This document shows positions 47,220 to 60,000 of a stretch of 64,000 nt of DNA, in pieces. The first letter of the stretch is position 1. Every line of letters begins with the position of its first letter. A model generated the notes under the pieces. That model was not told the origin of the DNA and made no database searches. It worked only from the letters and a program-made list of their open reading frames with translations. Origin of the DNA: Paracentrotus lividus (Eukaryota; Echinodermata; Echinoidea; Camarodonta; Echinidae); NCBI GenBank assembly GCA_940671915.1, contig CALNVZ010003434.1, positions 13,380,880-13,444,879 on the forward strand, in the 5' to 3' direction. The position numbers and the translations under genes are program-made.

Positions 47220-48130
47220 TTTTTTTTTTTTGGGGGGGGGGGTAAACATTCAGCTTGGCCTTTTCTTTTCCAGTTTCGGAGGACGTAATTGCTCTCAGGC
47301 ACCTTTCTTTATTTATTGTTTTTTACATAATATTTACCATGTTTACACTTGAAGATATTTGTCGAGTTTTACACAATAGTAGAGTGATTCGCTCTTTGCA
47401 CAGGGCCCTGTAAAGATGTGAATTTTTTTTTTTACAAAACTTTTACAAAAGAAGTGAATCACCAGTTAATTATTACTGTGTAACTGTCTGATTGTGTGTT
47501 GATTGTTAAATTTAGATAGAAGTAATCCGCGTATTATCGAATAGTATGATCTGCCATTATATACAATTTGATTTAATTTAATATTCAACGTAAATTTGGA
47601 GAAGAATGTGGTGGAGAGATGTGTGGTTTCACCCTCACATAATAATTGCTGTCTATCCCCTGCTGTGTTTTCACCTCAATATACGCTCTTGACATTGACT
47701 GGCAACTTATTTTCTCACTATATACAAACAATAGTTACTTATGCCAGCGGCGGATTGGGGTTTGTAAATAGGGGGGGGGGGGCGCATCTCGAAAATTTTA
47801 AAATAGGGGGACGCAGCTGAAACGTTCAAAGTTTAAAATGAACTTATTCGTGTCATTAGCTTTACGAATGAGTTCCAGAATAAATAATAAAGAAAAAAAT
47901 AGCACTACCGTTAAACTTCTGTTTCAGGACTATAATAAAAATCTCCCATTATAGAATAAAAGCTTATCGTACACCTAATACATGTTTCGAGACTGTACTA
48001 TTCCGAGTTCCATAGCCAGGTTGTAGTGGGTAATAAACATGATTTATTTCAGTTGATACTGCCCTGATTTGCCTGCTTGATGAATGGGTTTTCAAAACTT
48101 ACATATTGTCTTATTTATTGTATAGGCCTG
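47220..48130. other. Intergenic DNA with GCGGATT/G-run repeat fragment
   Basis: A T/G junction lies at 47212-47242. Near 47750-47820, AGCGGCGGATTGGGGTTTG and a G-run with GGCGCATCTCG and GACGCAGCTG resemble the repeat fragments in the 16.5-21.3 kb palindrome. No gene is seen. Confidence 0.45.
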
Positions 48131-48135
48131 TACTA

Positions 48136-48601
48136 CAGTCTGTGTCAAATAAAATAGTACAGTTGGAAAACATTTTTTTATAGTGTGAAGGTTAATATCA
48201 ACGTGGTATTGTTTGTTACTTTCATAAAGCATGAATATCACTCTTTCTTCTGCAATTTTTTTCATCACATTTGGTGCAGTATTTTTTGAGATATGACTAA
48301 TTTTCTACAATCAAGAAAAATCCATTTTTCGCACGCCGTCCCATGCCTTTGTATACGATTTCGCATAATGACCGTGAATTCAGCGCTCCAGAACAATAGA
48401 AGTGCGTAATTTCGATTTGTTCCTCGTCGCACAAAACTTGGCATAACTTTTGTTTTACGAGAGCAAATCATACAGGACAAAGCGCATCAGCAAGAAAAAT
48501 CTTTTGGCTTTAATTTGGTACCACAAACACACATTATATGAAAAGATTTCACACCTAAATGATTTTTTCCCCGACTGTACCATTTTTTTTGACACAGACT
48601 G
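48136..48601. mobile_element. Tc1/mariner-like MITE
   Basis: CAGTCTGTGTCAAATAAAAT at the left end and TTTTTTTTGACACAGACTG at the right end are inverted copies with GTACAGT just inside each; TA lies on both sides (48134-48135 and 48602-48603). At 466 bp it has no transposase. Frames across it are short and without domains. Confidence 0.8.
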
Positions 48602-48603
48602 TA

Positions 48604-49201
48604 GAGGGAACGCTGCAAGTCCCAGTTTCGAGTATACAAACGTGTAACTATCATTGATGTAGCCAGTGATTGACCATTGCACTTTTATAATAAATTATTA
48701 TTTCAAGAAGAGGGATTTTTCTGTCTATTCAACGTTTTGATGGTTGATGTGAACATTCATTCTTGTTCAGTTTGCCGCCATTATGAGATGTCTTTTGATT
48801 TGAATGAATAAAATCTATTTTATATTAAATCTCAATCTTGAATAAATAGAAGATATGGGTATCATGGTGGCTATATATCATAAGTTAAAGTTTTAACGGG
48901 TATAAACAACAGTGAATTGACGCCATTGAGGCACAATTTTTAATCTTTCGGTTCAACGTTAAAACGATTATTTCCTGTCGTAAACATTTCAAGAATAAGA
49001 TATTTTTCTATTCAAGTTTTAGATGCAGAAACAGATTAAATGCAAGATGAAACTGGCGTAATCGAATTTTCCTGTTTATGTTTATCATGTTTATAAGATT
49101 TTGGTTTCAGTGGCCTGAATATTATACGTTGTCATGACGATTTGGGAAACGAAACACATATTCTTGCAGATAGAATGGTTGAAATGTCCCAAGAGGGGGC
49201 T

Positions 49202-49292
<91 letters not shown>

Positions 49293-50825
49293 AGGGGGGG
49301 TAGAGGAAAAGGCACTGAGACATTTAAAAAAAAAATCATTATTTTATAGGTTTTCTTTATAGTTTGGCTATTGTACAGTAAAAAAAAAAAAAAGAAAAGA
49401 GCTGTAAATGCTTTGGATTCATGAAAAAAAAAAAAACCTTCCCCCAAATATATGAGCCCCCATTTTTTTACAAAAAAAAAGAAACCCCTAAGCCGCTATA
49501 ATACACTGAGGATGATATTATTATAACAATACTCCCCCTCCCCGCTCTCAAATGCTCTCTCATTTCATCATTTCTCTGTAAACAGCGTGTGCTGGGAATA
49601 CAGTTAATGGATCTCATGCATCATTTTATACATTATCAAATTTACTTTTGTACTCTACCGCTCTCTTTAACTCGTTCTATGTCGAACAATATAATATCCC
49701 CCATCATTATGGACGTTGCGTGGTAAGCATGTGCAAAGCGGCACTATTGGCACTACAAGGGTTAATGAATATGAAGTCACATTCTTCTGCAGTCTCGATT
49801 GTTCTTGCCTTTGGGATAACTCGAGCCAAATATTGATTGAGTTTGTGATCAGGTTCGTCATAATACGATAGCGGGCCATGCCACCGCCTAAACATCATGC
49901 CCATGGCAAATTATCATCAAATTATGATGTAGATGAAATCACATACCGTTTTCTTAGAGTCAGATCATTTATAAGGTATTAAAGGGAATGTGTAACTTTG
50001 TGGAGGCTTTTCAAAATTTTGAAATACATGAAATATGGGGCCCTACATGCTGTCAGTGCATGTCATAATGTGTCAAGATGAAACCCTGAAAATTTCATTT
50101 CTATAGCTTGATTACATACTTCACAATAATTCGAAAAGTGCAAGTGACCGGAAATACCAGATTTATTTTTCCTCCATTGACTCACAGTGCTTTATGAGTG
50201 TAAGTTGGGACGCTTATGAAATAGTGATAGTCATTCATTAATATCTTGACAATTAATTGACCAACTGGCTTAATGTTAAAATCTCAGGCGATTCCTATTT
50301 TACCTAAAGGTTTGCAATTATGATTACAGCATTAGCTGGAAGAGTGATTTGTTTTAAAGAACCTGAATGAAGTTAACATCCCCTTTAATGCCCTTTCTGC
50401 CTCTCAACTATACGTGGTATATCTTTTGCAATATGGAGCACACATGGGGAGGTATTCCTTTCACATCGTCTCTTGTTAGAAAGGACGTTGAACTGCCACG
50501 GATATGTTGTAAGGTGGAGGAGAAAAACACAAGATGGCATGTCCTAGCCTTTGTTTTTATTTTCTTGAATAATATCCCAATGGATTTGAAATATACTTTC
50601 ATAACCCATGTTATTAGACATTGTCAGGCCCCAAACTATGAGCGACAATGATGAAGAAATGTTTATGTATTCGATACTTACTATAACCACACACACAGCT
50701 AATAATCGGTTTTGAGTAAGCCATAAAATTGTAAAAGTGCATTGCTAACGATATGCTGTTATATACCTTAATTGCATAACGCGTAATGATTGGATAAAGA
50801 CGTATAGAAATGAATTGAAAAACTA
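48604..50825. other. Intergenic DNA, no gene seen
   Basis: It contains the GA microsatellite at 49204-49289 and several A-runs near 49380-49480. The open frame of about 94 codons from 50367 (plus) shows no recognisable feature and no matching splice signals. Confidence 0.45.
49204..49289. repeat. (GA)n microsatellite
   Basis: An almost pure GA run with one AAG interruption. The paired open frames on both strands (Arg/Glu or Ser/Leu repeats) are artefacts. Confidence 0.95.
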
Positions 50826-50827
50826 AT

Positions 50828-50920
50828 TACCCTCAGTTGCGGACGCAGCCAGATTTCATACAATGGATTTATCGGGCCCATGCGTAAACATAATAGAGCC
50901 GCTTTTGTCCCCGGACAATT
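50828..50920. repeat. Repeat copy inverted relative to 54574-54665
   Basis: GCGGACGCAG through GGGCCCATGCGTAAACATAA, TAGAGCCGCTTTTGTCCCC and GACAATT matches the reverse complement of 54574-54665 with few differences. It is cut off on its right by the N gap. Confidence 0.85.
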
Positions 50921-50942
50921 NNNNNNNNNNNNNNNNNNNNNN
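50921..50942. other. Assembly gap (22 N)
   Basis: The gap is bordered by a repeat on the left and by a C10-A11 homopolymer junction on the right, which probably caused the break. Confidence 0.99.
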
Positions 50943-53594
50943 CCCCCCCCCCAAAAAAAAAAAGAAAGAAAGAAAGAAAATCAACTTTAATGGCTCACAC
51001 ATTATTTCTCGAGCGCCACATTTTATGTTTATAAATGCGGGGAAAATGATTGTCATAAATTTCAGGATAACTACTAATATTTATGACAGCTGAGATGGAT
51101 GTGATGCTAAATGTGTCTGAATGTTATGATATTTTTTTTTTTTCAAGTGGCTGTCATTTCAAGCGCACCACTCAACATTTTCACGTTCTGTCTGATATTT
51201 ATCCATAACTCGGTGTTATAAATTACCATCCATCCATGATTTCGTTGACAACTTCTGGCATGAATGTTGAATGTAAATTTCCCCCAATAAACTATTTTCA
51301 AAAATGTTCAGGTCATTGGGCTTCACCCATCTAGCATGTCTGTTGTGTAAGAAAGTTAGGGGTATGATACACATTGGCCGTCATAATAGAGTTCAAACAA
51401 TTTTTCTCTTTATCTATAGGATGTTTAAAAATGTTTGGTGTTTATGAACATGGTGAATCAAATTCGGGATATCGGTGGGGGGGGGTGAGCAACGATATCT
51501 GGACAGCCTGTTGCATACTAGCTTATTTCCCTTTTTAAAGGGGGGGGGGGGTCTTCCCTATTCTGGTGGATCTGCTTGTTGATTGAGAACAATCTGAAGC
51601 TTCCACCACAAACATGACCGCGGAAGGAAGAAAATGATTAATTAGGAGGGGAAGTGTTTACGTGTCTTAACCTATGTCAAAAGGATTGTTTGTGTTTATG
51701 TTGTTTTTATTTTAATGTCTAGACAACGAACGTCACGCAAATGTTAATTACTACATTGGAAATTTTCTAACCAAATTACGAGGAAATACAAACATCCTAC
51801 TTGACAATAACACCCAAAACACATGTAATCTTCAGTAGCTTAATTAGTCTATACAGTTTATCTTGATAAGAAAGCTAAAAACGGGAGGACATGATCTTTA
51901 GTCACTCTCATCACTAGATTCAGTTTAATCTGTCTGGTTTTGTAACTATGGATACACATCACAACTCTGGATTGTATTTGAGGGAATTGAAACAGAAGGT
52001 GATCAATATATCTCGTAGCAGATGGTAGAGTGTCGTTTTCTCTGAAAAGGGAGACATCGCGAACTCATGATTTAAATTTAGGAGGTGCCCACCTCCTATC
52101 GGGCCTGACGCCCCACTATTTTCAAATCAGTGGATTTGCCTCTGCTGGATGACGTAAGACTGTGCCAAAATGTATTGAAGTTTATTTAGATTAATAACTA
52201 GAAAAGAAACATCCATGATGAATTTGAAAAATTGGTAAAGGGATTATGTTGTGGTATTATTATAACCGAAAACTTGCCCTTTTAAGAGATGGATATTGTA
52301 CTAGTGTATATCTATTTTCTTAGAGATTGATATTGATTTTTCACCAGGATTTGCATTGTTGTTGAGGATTATGTATCAAACGAATAAAAATTCAACATAT
52401 TCAAGCCCCTGTCCCATAATGGTATTGATAATGATGTTCATATTTTCACGAAAACGTTCAGAATCGCCGAATCTAAATACAACAAGGAATTCAAAGTAAA
52501 GACAGTATGGAATGAATTAGAAGTTGTAAGGAGCGAAAATGAATGTGAAATTTTTATCATGCTGAAAGAAAATTCGCAAAGACCATTGTTGAACGAAAGA
52601 AAGAAGAAATGACAGATAGATTTAATTAGAATTTAGAACTAGAAAGCAGGACAGAGAGAGAGAAAGAGAGTGAGATTGACAGAGAGTTATCGGAAGCAGG
52701 AAATCTCTTTAAACGTGTGTGAATCTAAAATGAATTAATACGAGCAGAAGTGAACACAAGACACAAAAGTAATGGGTTAATGACATTAACCGTTTAATAG
52801 ATAAATCGGTTAAAGGATATTAAAGGACCACAAATGATTTCAGGTTAGAAATTTTTGGTCATCTGATTACTGAAAATCCTTGTAAGCTCGTTTTGAATTT
52901 AAAGTCCGAATGGCGTTCATTGACTTTCGGACTTAAGACGGTTTATTATGTAGCCCTCATGGTCAAGATGGTTGGCCTAGATGTGCAATTTAAGCCTTTT
53001 TAATTGAGTATCCCAATCAGCTATTAGTATACTAGTAACATGCACTGATGCATCTTTTTAAAGGATGTTAGGTTTGACCAGACGTCGTGGATCCGCCTTA
53101 GAATGAGATTTTGAATTCTTTTGTATACTGTAAAGTGGGTTTTTAGAATGACAAGGGTGTGGCTAGAAGACAGAAAGCTGAATTATAGCTTTTTATTCTC
53201 GATGTTAAAATGACTTTGTCGTCGTCGCGTTTATTGTGGAAACGCTTCACTGTGATATAGCCTTTAATTCTAACGTGCCTGGACAGATCTCCGACCTACT
53301 TTCACCCTACTTTCACTAAAAACGGTATCACACATTTTCCCTTTCATTTGGTGACCTTTAATGATGAGTGGGTTTGTAGACGGAAACTTCCCAGTTCCTT
53401 TTCTACACAATATATTGTTGACAGATACTGCTCAAGCTTTCAGCTATAACAGTCTTTTATCAATCGTCCATTTTGCCTTGATAAGTAGTGGAGTTAGCAC
53501 GTTTCATATTTTGTTGCACTGGAGTATGGAAATGAAAGCTGTAATAGATCAATAACGTATCGAATTGACCGTTTTGTGCTATACTGCAATGAAT
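50943..53594. other. Intergenic DNA upstream of the 53610 exon
   Basis: Mostly AT-rich. G-runs lie near 51476-51486 and 51540-51551. A hairpin-like AGGAGGTGCCCACCTCCT is near 52080. No TATA box or other clear promoter motif was recognised in the last 400 bp before the 53610 ATG. Confidence 0.4.
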
Positions 53595-53609
53595 TAACGC
53601 GTTTTAATT

Positions 53610-54371
53610 ATGTATAGTGATGAATATGATGAAACTAGCAGTGGATATAGCGAAGAGGAGGATGGCGAGTGGAGTTCCTGTTTTTCGAAGGAAGATGAGG
53701 AATATTGGCTTCCGCGCGTGCGAGCTGAAGCGGTTGCTATGGGAGACGGCTTCACCGCTCCGCAAAATCAACATCATTTATTGCGAGCTGCTCATTCCCC
53801 AACGTCCCCAACGTACAGTTTGGGCGCCTCACGCCTTCGCTGGAGAACACACAACGCAGAGCAGCTGCTCCTCGGGATTCCACATTCTCCAAGCACTGTG
53901 AATGCATTGTCTGTGCAAACAACAACGGAGCTGTGTGACACAAGCAGACGACAGCTTTGTCATAGGTATCACGATACTCATCAACCGAATCACATTTCTT
54001 TCATTTCAGTAGCTCACTTCCCGCTTGATATAGACAGACGTGTATTGAAGCGCGCTCCACAAGACAAAAGCAGGATATTCGCTACAGACTTGCATACAGA
54101 GTCATCGTCAACATCATCGTTAGTGTCAAAAGCACAGGAATTAGGCAGTTATTTTTCCAGTAGTAAAGCAACTACAAGTGTGTGTTGTGAAAGTGATTGC
54201 AGCTGCTGCTTCCCTAGCGAACGTTTCATCAGCTTCCTCGCCATGCCTGTCCCGGAGAGTTTCTGCTCTATGTGGAGTACCGACCACGTCCCTGCTCTTC
54301 ACATCTCAGCCACCCCAGATAAACTGAAAAAGCTCCAGGAAATACGCCGGGATGATAACCATAATATCGAG
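53610..54371 (+). CDS. First coding exon, 254 codons, unrecognised protein
   Basis: The ATG at 53610 is the first after an in-frame TAA at 53595, and A at -3 is favourable. The 254 codons are open to GAG|GTAGGA at 54371/54372, a plausible phase-0 donor; the frame would stop 20 codons into the intron. Residues 1-33 are acidic and Ser/Tyr-rich (MYSDEYDETSSGYSEEEDGE). The middle is basic and His/Ser/Thr-rich (about 50-160). Residues about 160-215 are Ser/Cys-rich (SVCCESDCSCC), followed by FISFLAMPVPESFCSMW and a charged end KLKKLQEIRRDDNHNIE. No signal peptide, transmembrane segment or known domain is evident, so it is likely intracellular and partly disordered. It is the longest non-repetitive frame in the window and richer in GC than its surroundings, which supports real coding. 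No later exon was identified. Confidence 0.6.
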
Positions 54372-54537
54372 GTAGGAAAGAAAGCTAGGTTCAGATTAAA
54401 TCTGTCTCAGTATTCAGTATTCAGTATTCTTTAAATAAAAATGAGGTTGTTTGATAATGCCCGTCCAAATCGATGGAGAGGGCCGGGATGCAATTTCAGC
54501 TTTCAGCTTTCACTCAGTTTCAGGGAACACAATACCC

Positions 54538-54665
54538 AGGCGTGGATCCAAGAAAATCGAATTGAATGCATTTCGGGGGCCCAATTGTCTGGGGACAAAA
54601 GCGGCTCTATTATGTTTACGCATGGGCCCTGTAAGTTCATTGTGTGACTCCGATCTGCGTCCGCT
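54538..54665. repeat. Repeat in intron after the 53610 exon, inverted relative to 50828-50920
   Basis: It begins AGGCGTGGATCCAAG and ends GATCTGCGTCCGCTAC, with GACAAAAGCGGCTCTATTAT and GTTTACGCATGGGCCC inside. The ends look like weak inverted repeats, so it may be a MITE. Overlapping open frames are not genes. Confidence 0.7.
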
Positions 54666-54669
54666 ACTG

Positions 54670-55890
54670 ATACCAGACCCAATTGTTCAAGCTTGTCCAG
54701 ACTTCAGTATTGAATTGAATGGTAATGGGAGTCCCCCCCCCCTCCCGAAACGATGGGAATTATAACAAAGTTCAGTGGATGAGAAGGGATGATCCTGGAG
54801 TAGTATGAATATGAAAAAGAAGGCAAGGGAATCTATGTCTATTATATTTATCACAATACTTCACAATATACGTGATTACATTTTTCCATCTTTCCTTTTT
54901 ACTTTCACTGTTAATGTTATTTTCTGATATCACTTGGTTTTCGTTTTATATTCTACCATATCACCAAGTTTTAATGATAATTATGTATTTATGATATATC
55001 CCTGATGGTAATACACTGATATTATCACAATGCATTTGTGATATATTACTGTTGTCCCACTTTCCAGACTGACAATATTGAATATTATACTCTATACTGT
55101 AAACAGGACGACATAAGCCTGCTGCAACCATATGACCATGTGTACATTTCATGTTTTGGTGCTTTATTCGTTGAGTCAGAATTTTACTATTGACTCAACA
55201 ACTCTAGTGATCGATCGACATGTCTAAACTCTAAAGGTTATTGATTTAAGTCTGGAATGGAATATTCTTCATCCATAATTCTAATTTATAAGGTTCGGTC
55301 AACTATAGAGATCTAGTCATAATCATATTAGGAATACAAGCTTATTTGGATCTGATCTGAACCTCTGATAAAAAGAAAATAACAAAGCTACACGACTGTA
55401 TAATTGTTGCCATGTCAGAAAAGGTTTGGGAAAGCTAGAATAGTTTGAAGAATGTTGCATCTGCTTAAAATATAAGTGGAATATGTCGCCACTTCCCCAA
55501 TTATTATATTTTCCCCATCATCATTATTATTATCACTGAAAGTGAAATGGATTTAATTTTTTCTTTGGGATCGTGACTCTTATCGATTTTCGTCCACCCT
55601 CTTGTGTTTAGAATACACATTGGAGAATATGAATCGCTGCATATGACTATTGTGTTTTGTGCACAATCCCCGTTGTCAGTTATGAACACTGTCATCTTTT
55701 CAAAAGGGATTGACTCCTCTAAGAATGTAGATTATTTTGATTTGACATTTTGACACAGTTTTCATTGTCACCCTCTCACGTGACACGCCTGAAGCCATTC
55801 AAGAGATTTGTCTATTATCCTACGGGATAAATTATCCAGCGATGAGCTGTGATACTGTCTATTACTAATTCATGGATGCATGTGAAATGT
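54670..55890. other. AT-rich DNA, no gene seen
   Basis: No exon or repeat beyond a C-run at 54734. It would be intronic if the 53610 gene continues to the right. Confidence 0.4.
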
Positions 55891-55894
55891 TACG

Positions 55895-56075
55895 CAGGGA
55901 CCGCGGAGCGTTTTTGAAAGTGGAGGGGCTGAGCCAAAAGTAGGGGGGGGGCTGAACAGGCTAAAAATCACAAAGGTATGGTCATTTTTGCGTTTTTGTA
56001 CACGTTGGCTGAAAAAAGTGGGGGGGGGGGGGGGGCTGTAGCCCCCCCCCCAGCCCCCCGGCTCCGCGGCCCCTG
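55895..56075. mobile_element. MITE, CAGGGGCCGCGGAG family, copy 2
   Basis: CAGGGACCGCGGAGC and GCTCCGCGGCCCCTG are inverted ends, flanked by TTACG on both sides (55890-55894 and 56076-56080), a clear 5-bp target duplication. The interior carries G-runs and a C-run and matches the copy at 24641. Length 181 bp, no coding. Confidence 0.9.
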
Positions 56076-56329
56076 TTACGTGACGTCACTACTGGAATTA
56101 ATAACCCGTTACCACGGTAATGGTTAGAACTAAATTGAAAGGATTCTGTGTTTAAAAAATGTCTTTGTCATGGAAGTCATGGAAGTTTGTTTTTCTGTAT
56201 CAGATGCTCATTTTGTTCGATTGTTCAAGTTATTTGTCATACGTCATGTTCTTACGTCACAATGCGTGACCATTCATCAATTAAATTAAATTATTTGACA
56301 TAATTTTACCATCGTCGTTATCACCGTTT

Positions 56330-57030
56330 TGTTCAATTTCCTCTTCATTCATCGATATCAATATGTTTTAGTCATCGTGACCATCAACCTCGTCATTATC
56401 ACTATCATCATTATCATTATAATCGTAGTCATCGTCATTTTTATCATATATTAATTTTTATCATTATAATAACATCTTTAGTATTAACATCATCGTCATC
56501 GTCATCGTCGCCATCGTCATCATCACCATCCTTATCAGTAACCACCATTATCGTCATCATCATTACCATCATCATTATTACCATCATCATTATTACCATC
56601 ATCATTATCATCACCATCATCATTATCATTATTACCACCATCATTATTATCATCATCATCATCATCAGTGATCATTACCATCATTATTATCATCATCGTC
56701 GTCGTCACACACATCATTATCGCCATCATCAACACCACCACCATCATCATCTTCATCACCCCCACCACCACCATCATCATCATCATCATCACCATCATCA
56801 TCATCGTCACCACCACCATCATTCATCATCATCATTATCATCACCATCATCATCATTACCATTATCATCACCATCATCATCATCATCACCATCATTACCA
56901 CCATTATCACCATCATCATCATCACCATCATCACCATCATCATCACCATCATCACCACCATTATCACCATCACCATCATCATCACCATCATCACCACCAT
57001 TATCACCATCACCATCATTATCCCCATTTC
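56330..57030. repeat. Long CAT/CAC trinucleotide tract
   Basis: ATCATC, ACCATC, ACCACC and ATTATC triplets run with few interruptions, most regular from 56520 to 57020. The frames give poly-His/Ile in one direction and poly-Met/Asp/Val in the other; none is a plausible gene. It resembles the shorter tract at 22335-22602. Confidence 0.95.
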
Positions 57031-60000
57031 TCTTTCTTCTCCATCTCCATCTTTGTTTTCTCCCTCACCTCTTCATTGCCGAAGTCGATTACAACTTCAA
57101 GTACACCAAATGTTGTTGCCAATTTGCTACCAGTACGGATCGATGAAATGTGGTTTAGTCTACTCGTACATCGACGGTGTGGTTTCGGGATATGTCATCC
57201 ATGCATTGTTCGTGGTCTAATGTATTTAGTCTGAGGTTTGTGGAGTATGATGTTATTTAGATATCATTTACAGTAACTCAACATTTGTGCCAAGGTCATT
57301 AGAGTTGGAGATAATCATGTAAAATGTTTGTCTAGAAGTGATCCTGTCCTGAATAGCCGATTGCATGGAATAATTGGTTTTGAAATCTTCAAACATAACT
57401 AAAATAACAATTAAAAATAATTGAATTGAGTTGAATATATACACACATAACTTGTTGCATCGAACTAGAGTTTGAAGAGAATTGTTTTTTGTTTTTTTGG
57501 TATAGGGCTGTAGTATTTAGTATTCATTGTGAGTCGTGAGAAGTAGATGAGGCCTAATTAAAATAATAGTTGTAATGTTCACATAGCATGGTCCGTTTGC
57601 TAAAGTTTGTTGGTCTGCTAATGCTATGGACAATTTAAGAATTCAAGAATTTCCATGACAACGAAAATCACAAAGTAAGATGCAAAGACGACCCAATGTG
57701 GTGAAGGGTAAGGGCCTATAAATGATGATCTGTTATTATTGTTATCAATCTACAATTAAATCAGAAGTGGTGTGGAATATCTGTGGAGGGTCGTAGTAAG
57801 AAACATCGTATCTTAAATATGACGTCATAAGTATATGGGCACTTATATTACAGCGTGTGATGGTCATTATCTCTTGATTGGAAGTGCAAACAATAATATC
57901 AAGAGTGGCTTCTGTATTTGTGTAGGACTTCGATCCTAATGGACAAGTCCCCAACGGACTAAATTTAGTTTCAACTCCAGGTCGTAACGTGTCACTGTAA
58001 TATCTTCATGACTATATACACGGCCCGTTTCGTACCGCATAGGGGCCTAAATCATAAGACCATGATTGATCATGTAGCTCCACTGGACAAGATACGAAGC
58101 TTGACTAGTCTTTGCTGAGACACGATTTTTTTTTTCAAGTGCAAAGTTTGAATATATTGGCAGACCGTGACAAAATATTAACTTCTCGATATTTTGCGAA
58201 GATTATGAGCTGCAAGCTCGCTCTTATCATTCCTATCATTCCTCCAGTCCTGAGATAATAATGCAGAACAACATAACAATAAAAAAATAGATTTGTTTTT
58301 ACTGAAAGCAGCAACAATCCCCGTACAAAATCATTATCATTATTATTATTATGAGATTTAGATTATTGCAGCTGAGACATTTATCTGCCGTCAAAACTGT
58401 ACTCTGGGTATGGTGGGCGGGGCTTGTTAGAGGCTGACGTGGGAGGTCGCATCGGGTTGATATCAATATATTGCATTTATTATTTTCTAAATGGGTTAAG
58501 TCTAATGCCCTCTAGATTGCTTTTACGAGGTACCTCAAGTTGAATTGATGGACTCATCGAAAACTTAAAATATCCAAGCAGTTTCAACATTTACATAATC
58601 ATTTGGTAAATTGAATATTAAAAACGCAATGCTTTGTCAAGCCGCCTCCATAACAATGGTCCATTTACCCGTGCTTTGAGGAGATGATGGAATATGTTGA
58701 TCATAATTTTGAGTGTCATTCGTTGAGTAAAAAACAAACAAACTTGGACGAAACTGAAATCAAATATTTCGGATTATGTACATTGGTTTCTGCTTCATAA
58801 AATAACATTTCAACAACATAATATCATGCATGTTTATCTTTAAGAAATGTAATGTTTGAACTTATTTGGTTGTACTCGTTGTTGCTATGTACACCTATAA
58901 ATATTATCAATTCATCTTTTTATTGGTGAATATTTGTGTATATTGTAGCACCTGGTAGTGATTGTATAAATAATTGAACAGATCTCCAAAAGTATTTGGC
59001 ATAACTTATATCATATTTCCATACTTATCATGCCTAGGCCTATGTTCATAACCAAACTGTTGATACTTCTCTTTTACATTATTATATAAAGTCTCATATA
59101 CATTTTTGAAATGTGACATTTAATATAGGGCCTACCTAATTGGTCATTATAACGAGAAGCTTGTTCTTTTCTTGATTGATCATATTTTTCTTGACATATC
59201 TCTCGGGACTGTTTTATACTTTGAAGATATAATCCCTCTGGTTTGACACACACAATAATAATCGGCAGACAGATTTCAAACAGTGGTTGAAGTTCAAGTG
59301 CAATTTTCTCGTTACAATTAAGTTATCATGAAGATATGATTTCATTTAGGGTGTATAACATTCTTCTGACATATCGTTTGTTTACTTATTGATAAGCATT
59401 ATAACCTTTATCATTTCACCCTTTGGAAAGGGGATTTTTTGGGTTACATATTTTCCAAAAGAAATAGAAAGGAAAGGAAGGAGGGGTTAACGAGTGAAAG
59501 AAGAGAGGGGAATAATACGTAGGGAAAGAAAGAAAGAAAGTGATATTGTTTTTGGCGTTGATAATTGTGTATGATAATATGACAATTCGTCATGAATAAT
59601 AAATACATATTATTTAGGTATAATTGTATTGGAAAACATTGAAATGAATTTCATAATGTCCATACAATGCCATTAGTGTGTGTATGAAATGTGACATTAC
59701 TCTTTACAAAATGAAACCAACTTGATTTCATCGGGGTCTTTTTTTTTTGGGGGGGGGGGGTGATGGGGTCGAAACTAATTTCCTTGGGGTTGGGGGTGCA
59801 GACCTGTTCCGTGTCTTTTGAGTGATATTGTATGCCAACATTTGTCAACCTATCAGTCCGTATCAATCATGTATCACACGGTGGGGATGTGAGCTATCAC
59901 AAGCTTGTCGAGTAAATACAAAAAAGAACAGTCATATAGAATGCAAATACAGCCATTCAAATACAGCGTGCGTGAGAATATTCAAAACAAATATTGCCTC

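Noticed and set aside
53617..53901. Alternative 94-codon frame overlapping the 53610 exon
   Set aside because: It is a shifted frame within the longer 254-codon exon; the latter has the better donor and composition.
56668..57234. A 188-codon open frame on the plus strand and overlapping ones on the minus strand
   Set aside because: They translate the CAT/CAC repeat into poly-His/Ile or poly-Met/Asp; there are no start or splice features and no domain.
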